A stretch of 5,738 nt of DNA, taken from assembly GCA_049644345.1 (NCBI GenBank), contig JBARRS010000103.1:1-5738 (forward strand), read 5' to 3'. The notes under the pieces were generated by a model. It did no database searches and was not told the DNA's origin. It worked only from the letters and a program-made list of their open reading frames with translations. This DNA is from JBARRS01 sp049644345 (GTDB lineage: Bacteria; Actinomycetota; Thermoleophilia; Gaiellales; Gaiellaceae). Positions 3,283 through 5,738 of this stretch are shown here, one piece after another; within the stretch, counting starts at the first letter, position 1, and each line of letters begins with the position of its first letter. The translations under genes and the position numbers were made by a program.

Positions 3283-5598
3283 GTGGCGCCAGAGACGAGC
3301 GTGTTGGAGGCACCGCCGCCGCGATTCTCGCCGGACGAGGTGTCGGCCATCGCGCACGAGCTGTTCCGAGTTCGCGGCCGCGCGGTCGACCTTGGGAGCG
3401 AGCGCGACCAGACATTCCTGATCGACGACGGCGGGCAGGGCGCGGTCGTGAAGATCTCCAACCTCGGTGAAGACCCGGCCGTCCTCGACCTCGAGGTCGA
3501 GGCGATCCTGCATATCGCTCGGGCCGATCCGGAGCTGCCGGTGGCCCGCCCTCGTCGGGCGGACGGCCGCGCCGACGACGCTTCGTTGGTCGCGTACAGG
3601 CCGACCGTCGAGGGGCCTGATGGAACGCACTTCGTGCGCATGTTCGAGCGTCTACACGGGCGCTCTTGCGCCGGCGCCGAACTGGCCGACGGCGCGTTGC
3701 ACGACTTCGGTGCGACACATGCGCGCCTCAACCTCGCGCTTCGAGGGTTCTTCCACCCTGCTGCAGGACGTGAGCTGCTCTGGAATCTCAAGCACGCCGC
3801 GAAGCTCCGGCCGCTGCTCGGAGCGATTCCCGACAGGCGGCAGCGTGCCCTCGTCGAGGACGTCCTGGACCGCTACGAGTCACGCGTGCGGGCTCGATGG
3901 GCGCGGTTGAGAGCCCAGGTCGTCCACGGCGACCTGTCACTCGACAACGTGCTCCTCGATCAGCAAGGACGAATCGTCGGAATCGTCGACTTCGGAGACA
4001 CGGCTCACACGGCGCAGGTGGCCGATATGGCGGTGGGCTTGGCCTCGCTATTGCGCGGGAGAGCGGACGAGGATGTCCTTCGCGCAGCGCGGCTCGCGAT
4101 GGACGGCTACGCGTCCCGCATACCGCTGGAGCCCGAAGAGATCGAGATCGTCGGCGACCTCGTCGCCGCTCGCCTCGCGACGATCGTCACGGTCAGCGCG
4201 TGGCGCACCGAGCGCTACCCGGAGAACGCCGAATACATCCAAGCCTGGGACACGGACTCCTGGGCACTCCTCGAGCTGTTCGCCGCGAAAGGGCTCGACT
4301 CGGTTGCCATCGAGCTCGGGGCGCGGCCGCCGCTCGTCCCGACCGACCGGCTCGCAGGCCGCCGCCGTCGAATCCTGGGCTCGGCGCTCACCGAGCTCAC
4401 CTATCAACGGCCGGTCCACGTTGTCCGCGGCGAAGGTGTGTGGCTCTTCGACGCCGCCGGGACGCGACTGCTCGACGCCTACAACAACGTCCCGGTCGTC
4501 GGTCACTGCCACCCGCGCGTGACCGAGGCCGTGGTCCGCCAGACGAGAGCCGTCAACACCCACGCGCGCTACCTCTACGAGCCGCTCGTCGAGCTCGCGG
4601 AGCGTCTCGCGGCCTCGATGCCCCCGGATTCGGGGCTCGACACGGTCATGATCCTCAACTCGGGCAGCGAAGCGAACGATCTCGCCTGGCGGATCGCGAC
4701 CGCAACCACCGGTCATGCAGGAGGCATCGCCACTGCGCACGCCTACCACGGCGTGACAGCGGCGATCTCCGACTTCTCACCAGAGGAGTGGCCGGAGGGA
4801 TTCCGACCGCCGGCCGTAGAAACGATCCCTCCGCCCGGCTCCGGATCGGCCGTCGGCGCAGAGATGTCGCGGGCAACCGACCGACTCGCCGAGCGCGGGG
4901 TCAGCCTCGCGGCCACTTTCATCGACGGTGGCTTCACGAGCGACGGAATCCTCACGCCGTCCGGCGACGAGGTTGGCGAGATCGTCCGCCACACGCACGC
5001 GGCAGGAGGCCTGTTTGTCGCCGACGAGGTGCAAGCCGGCCATGGACGCACCGGCGAGCACCTCTGGTCGTTCGTCCGCTATGGGATCGCACCGGACATC
5101 GTCACTCTCGGCAAGCCGATGGGAAACGGCTATCCGGTCGCCGCTGTGATCACTCGCAAGGATCTCGTCGATCAGTTTGCCGGCACAACGCGGTTCTTCA
5201 GCACCTTCGGCGGAAACCCGGTCGCCGCGCAAGCCGCACTGGCAGTGCTAGACGTGATCGAAGACGAACAGCTCGTGGAACATGCGGCGAGCGTCGGGTC
5301 GCGGCTGATTCGGTCGCTCGAAGCGCTCCGCGAACGCCACCCCGCGATCGGCGAGGTCCGCGGGCGCGGGCTGCTCGTCGGCGTCGAGCTCGTGGATGCT
5401 CAGCTTGCCGAGCGCGTTGTCAATCGGTTGCGCGAGCACGGCGTCCTGATCGGACGCACAGGACCCGACGACAACGTCCTGAAGATCCGTCCGCCACTCG
5501 TCTTCGACGACGAGCACGCGGACATCCTTGTCGAAAGGCTTGCCGCCGTGCTCGCCGAAAGCGGCCGAGGCGCCGCTCGGGGCTCTACCCGCAACTAG
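3283..5598 (+). CDS. bifunctional APH-type kinase / class-III PLP phospho-lyase (AGXT2L-like) fusion
   Basis: 771 residues from GTG 3283 to TAG 5596-5598. The kinase domain, about 15-335, has the APH fold: ATP-binding Lys57 (VVKIS), catalytic loop HGDLSLDN at 215-222 (Asp217, Asn222) and metal-binding Asp236 in VDFGD. After a short basic linker (about 350-365) comes a class-III PLP enzyme, about 365-760: NNVPVVGHCHP at 401-411, phosphate-cup NSGSEAND at 459-466, YHG at 488-490, DEVQAGHGRTG at 581-591 (Asp581 for the PLP ring nitrogen), Schiff-base Lys611 in GKPMGNGYPVA, STFGGNP at 640-646, RGRGLLVGVEL at 693-703 and KIRPPL at 734-739. VGHCHP, GKPMGNG and FGGNPVA are hallmarks of the AGXT2L subgroup, whose animal members ETNPPL and PHYKPL are phospho-lyases rather than transaminases. 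An APH relative, hydroxylysine kinase, makes the PHYKPL substrate, so kinase and lyase steps are probably joined here: amine alcohol to phosphate ester to aldehyde plus ammonia and phosphate. Both active sites look intact. A plain transaminase cannot be excluded. Confidence 0.92.
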   Translation: MAPETSVLEAPPPRFSPDEVSAIAHELFRVRGRAVDLGSERDQTFLIDDGGQGAVVKISNLGEDPAVLDLEVEAILHIARADPELPVARPRRADGRADDASLVAYRPTVEGPDGTHFVRMFERLHGRSCAGAELADGALHDFGATHARLNLALRGFFHPAAGRELLWNLKHAAKLRPLLGAIPDRRQRALVEDVLDRYESRVRARWARLRAQVVHGDLSLDNVLLDQQGRIVGIVDFGDTAHTAQVADMAVGLASLLRGRADEDVLRAARLAMDGYASRIPLEPEEIEIVGDLVAARLATIVTVSAWRTERYPENAEYIQAWDTDSWALLELFAAKGLDSVAIELGARPPLVPTDRLAGRRRRILGSALTELTYQRPVHVVRGEGVWLFDAAGTRLLDAYNNVPVVGHCHPRVTEAVVRQTRAVNTHARYLYEPLVELAERLAASMPPDSGLDTVMILNSGSEANDLAWRIATATTGHAGGIATAHAYHGVTAAISDFSPEEWPEGFRPPAVETIPPPGSGSAVGAEMSRATDRLAERGVSLAATFIDGGFTSDGILTPSGDEVGEIVRHTHAAGGLFVADEVQAGHGRTGEHLWSFVRYGIAPDIVTLGKPMGNGYPVAAVITRKDLVDQFAGTTRFFSTFGGNPVAAQAALAVLDVIEDEQLVEHAASVGSRLIRSLEALRERHPAIGEVRGRGLLVGVELVDAQLAERVVNRLREHGVLIGRTGPDDNVLKIRPPLVFDDEHADILVERLAAVLAESGRGAARGSTRN

Positions 5599-5738
5599 AC
5601 GCGAGCCGTCTCCAGCTCGACGACAGGAGCCTCGTAGAGATCCGCCGACTCGACAGTGAGGCCTATCCCGCTGGCCAGCTTGCGGCGGCGCTCCACGAGC
5701 TCCTCCTCGGCGGCTTCCGCCGTCTCCTGCGTCTCCCA
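5595..5738 (-). CDS. C-terminal end of an unidentified convergent gene (partial)
   Basis: The minus-strand frame is open from the right edge to TAG at 5597-5595 and gives 47 residues: an acidic helical segment (TAEAAEEELVERRRKLA) followed by GIGLTVESADLYEAPVVELETARV. About 87% of third positions are G or C by hand count, better than for the competing open plus-strand frame (about 78%), and the frame ends exactly where the convergent fusion gene ends. The two stops share CTAG (5595-5598), leaving no room for a terminator between them. The start lies outside the window. No family is recognised, and too little is present to predict a role. Confidence 0.55.
   Translation of the reverse strand, partial: WETQETAEAAEEELVERRRKLASGIGLTVESADLYEAPVVELETARV

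Noticed and set aside
2593..3630. Long minus-strand open frame (345 codons) across the SDR and the start of the fusion
   Set aside because: It lies antisense to two genes with complete catalytic motifs and spans their junction. Its product is Arg/Asp-rich with no recognisable domain, as expected of a high-GC shadow frame.
4048..4749. Minus-strand open frame of 233 codons inside the fusion gene
   Set aside because: It is antisense to conserved PLP-enzyme sequence. No domain, ribosome-binding site or independent coding signal is visible.

Overview
The window looks like chromosomal DNA of a high-GC actinobacterium. By hand count about 86% of third codon positions are G or C in the first 50 codons of the largest gene. 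A small Lsr2-like, AT-hook-tailed protein and a TPR-type regulator tail point the same way. A deep-branching lineage such as Thermoleophilia is a guess from the look of the Lsr2-like protein, not something the sequence proves.

Layout, left to right. (1) Positions 1-965 hold the C-terminal, TPR-rich part of a large regulator or ATPase whose start lies outside the window. (2) Positions 966-2430 are an accessory-looking strip of tiny genes with less G/C-biased third positions. It holds an orphan 74-codon ORF (1199-1423, +) whose frame seems to be cut upstream by an in-frame TGA, a 74-residue coiled-coil protein convergent to it (1415-1639, -), a 19-residue ORF on the minus strand (1701-1760), a complete tRNA-Val(TAC) gene (1947-2019, +) and a 64-residue Lsr2-like protein (2236-2430, +). 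The 19-residue ORF carries only the first seven and last seven conserved residues of the Lsr2-like protein on the other side of the tRNA. (3) Positions 2467-5598 are a tight two-gene unit: a classical NADP-type short-chain dehydrogenase, then, nine bases after its stop, a 771-residue fusion of an APH-type small-molecule kinase with a class-III PLP enzyme of the AGXT2L/ETNPPL/PHYKPL type. (4) Positions 5595-5738 hold the C-terminal end of a convergent minus-strand gene of unknown function whose stop codon overlaps the fusion's stop.

How the genes may work together. In animals, hydroxylysine kinase (APH fold) phosphorylates 5-hydroxylysine, and a PLP phospho-lyase (PHYKPL; ETNPPL acts on phosphoethanolamine) then removes phosphate and ammonia to leave an aldehyde. 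Both activities are predicted here in one polypeptide, directly behind a dehydrogenase that could oxidise the hydroxy substrate or handle the carbonyl product. The most likely reading is a compact catabolic unit for a hydroxylated or alcohol-bearing amine. The substrate cannot be read from the sequence.
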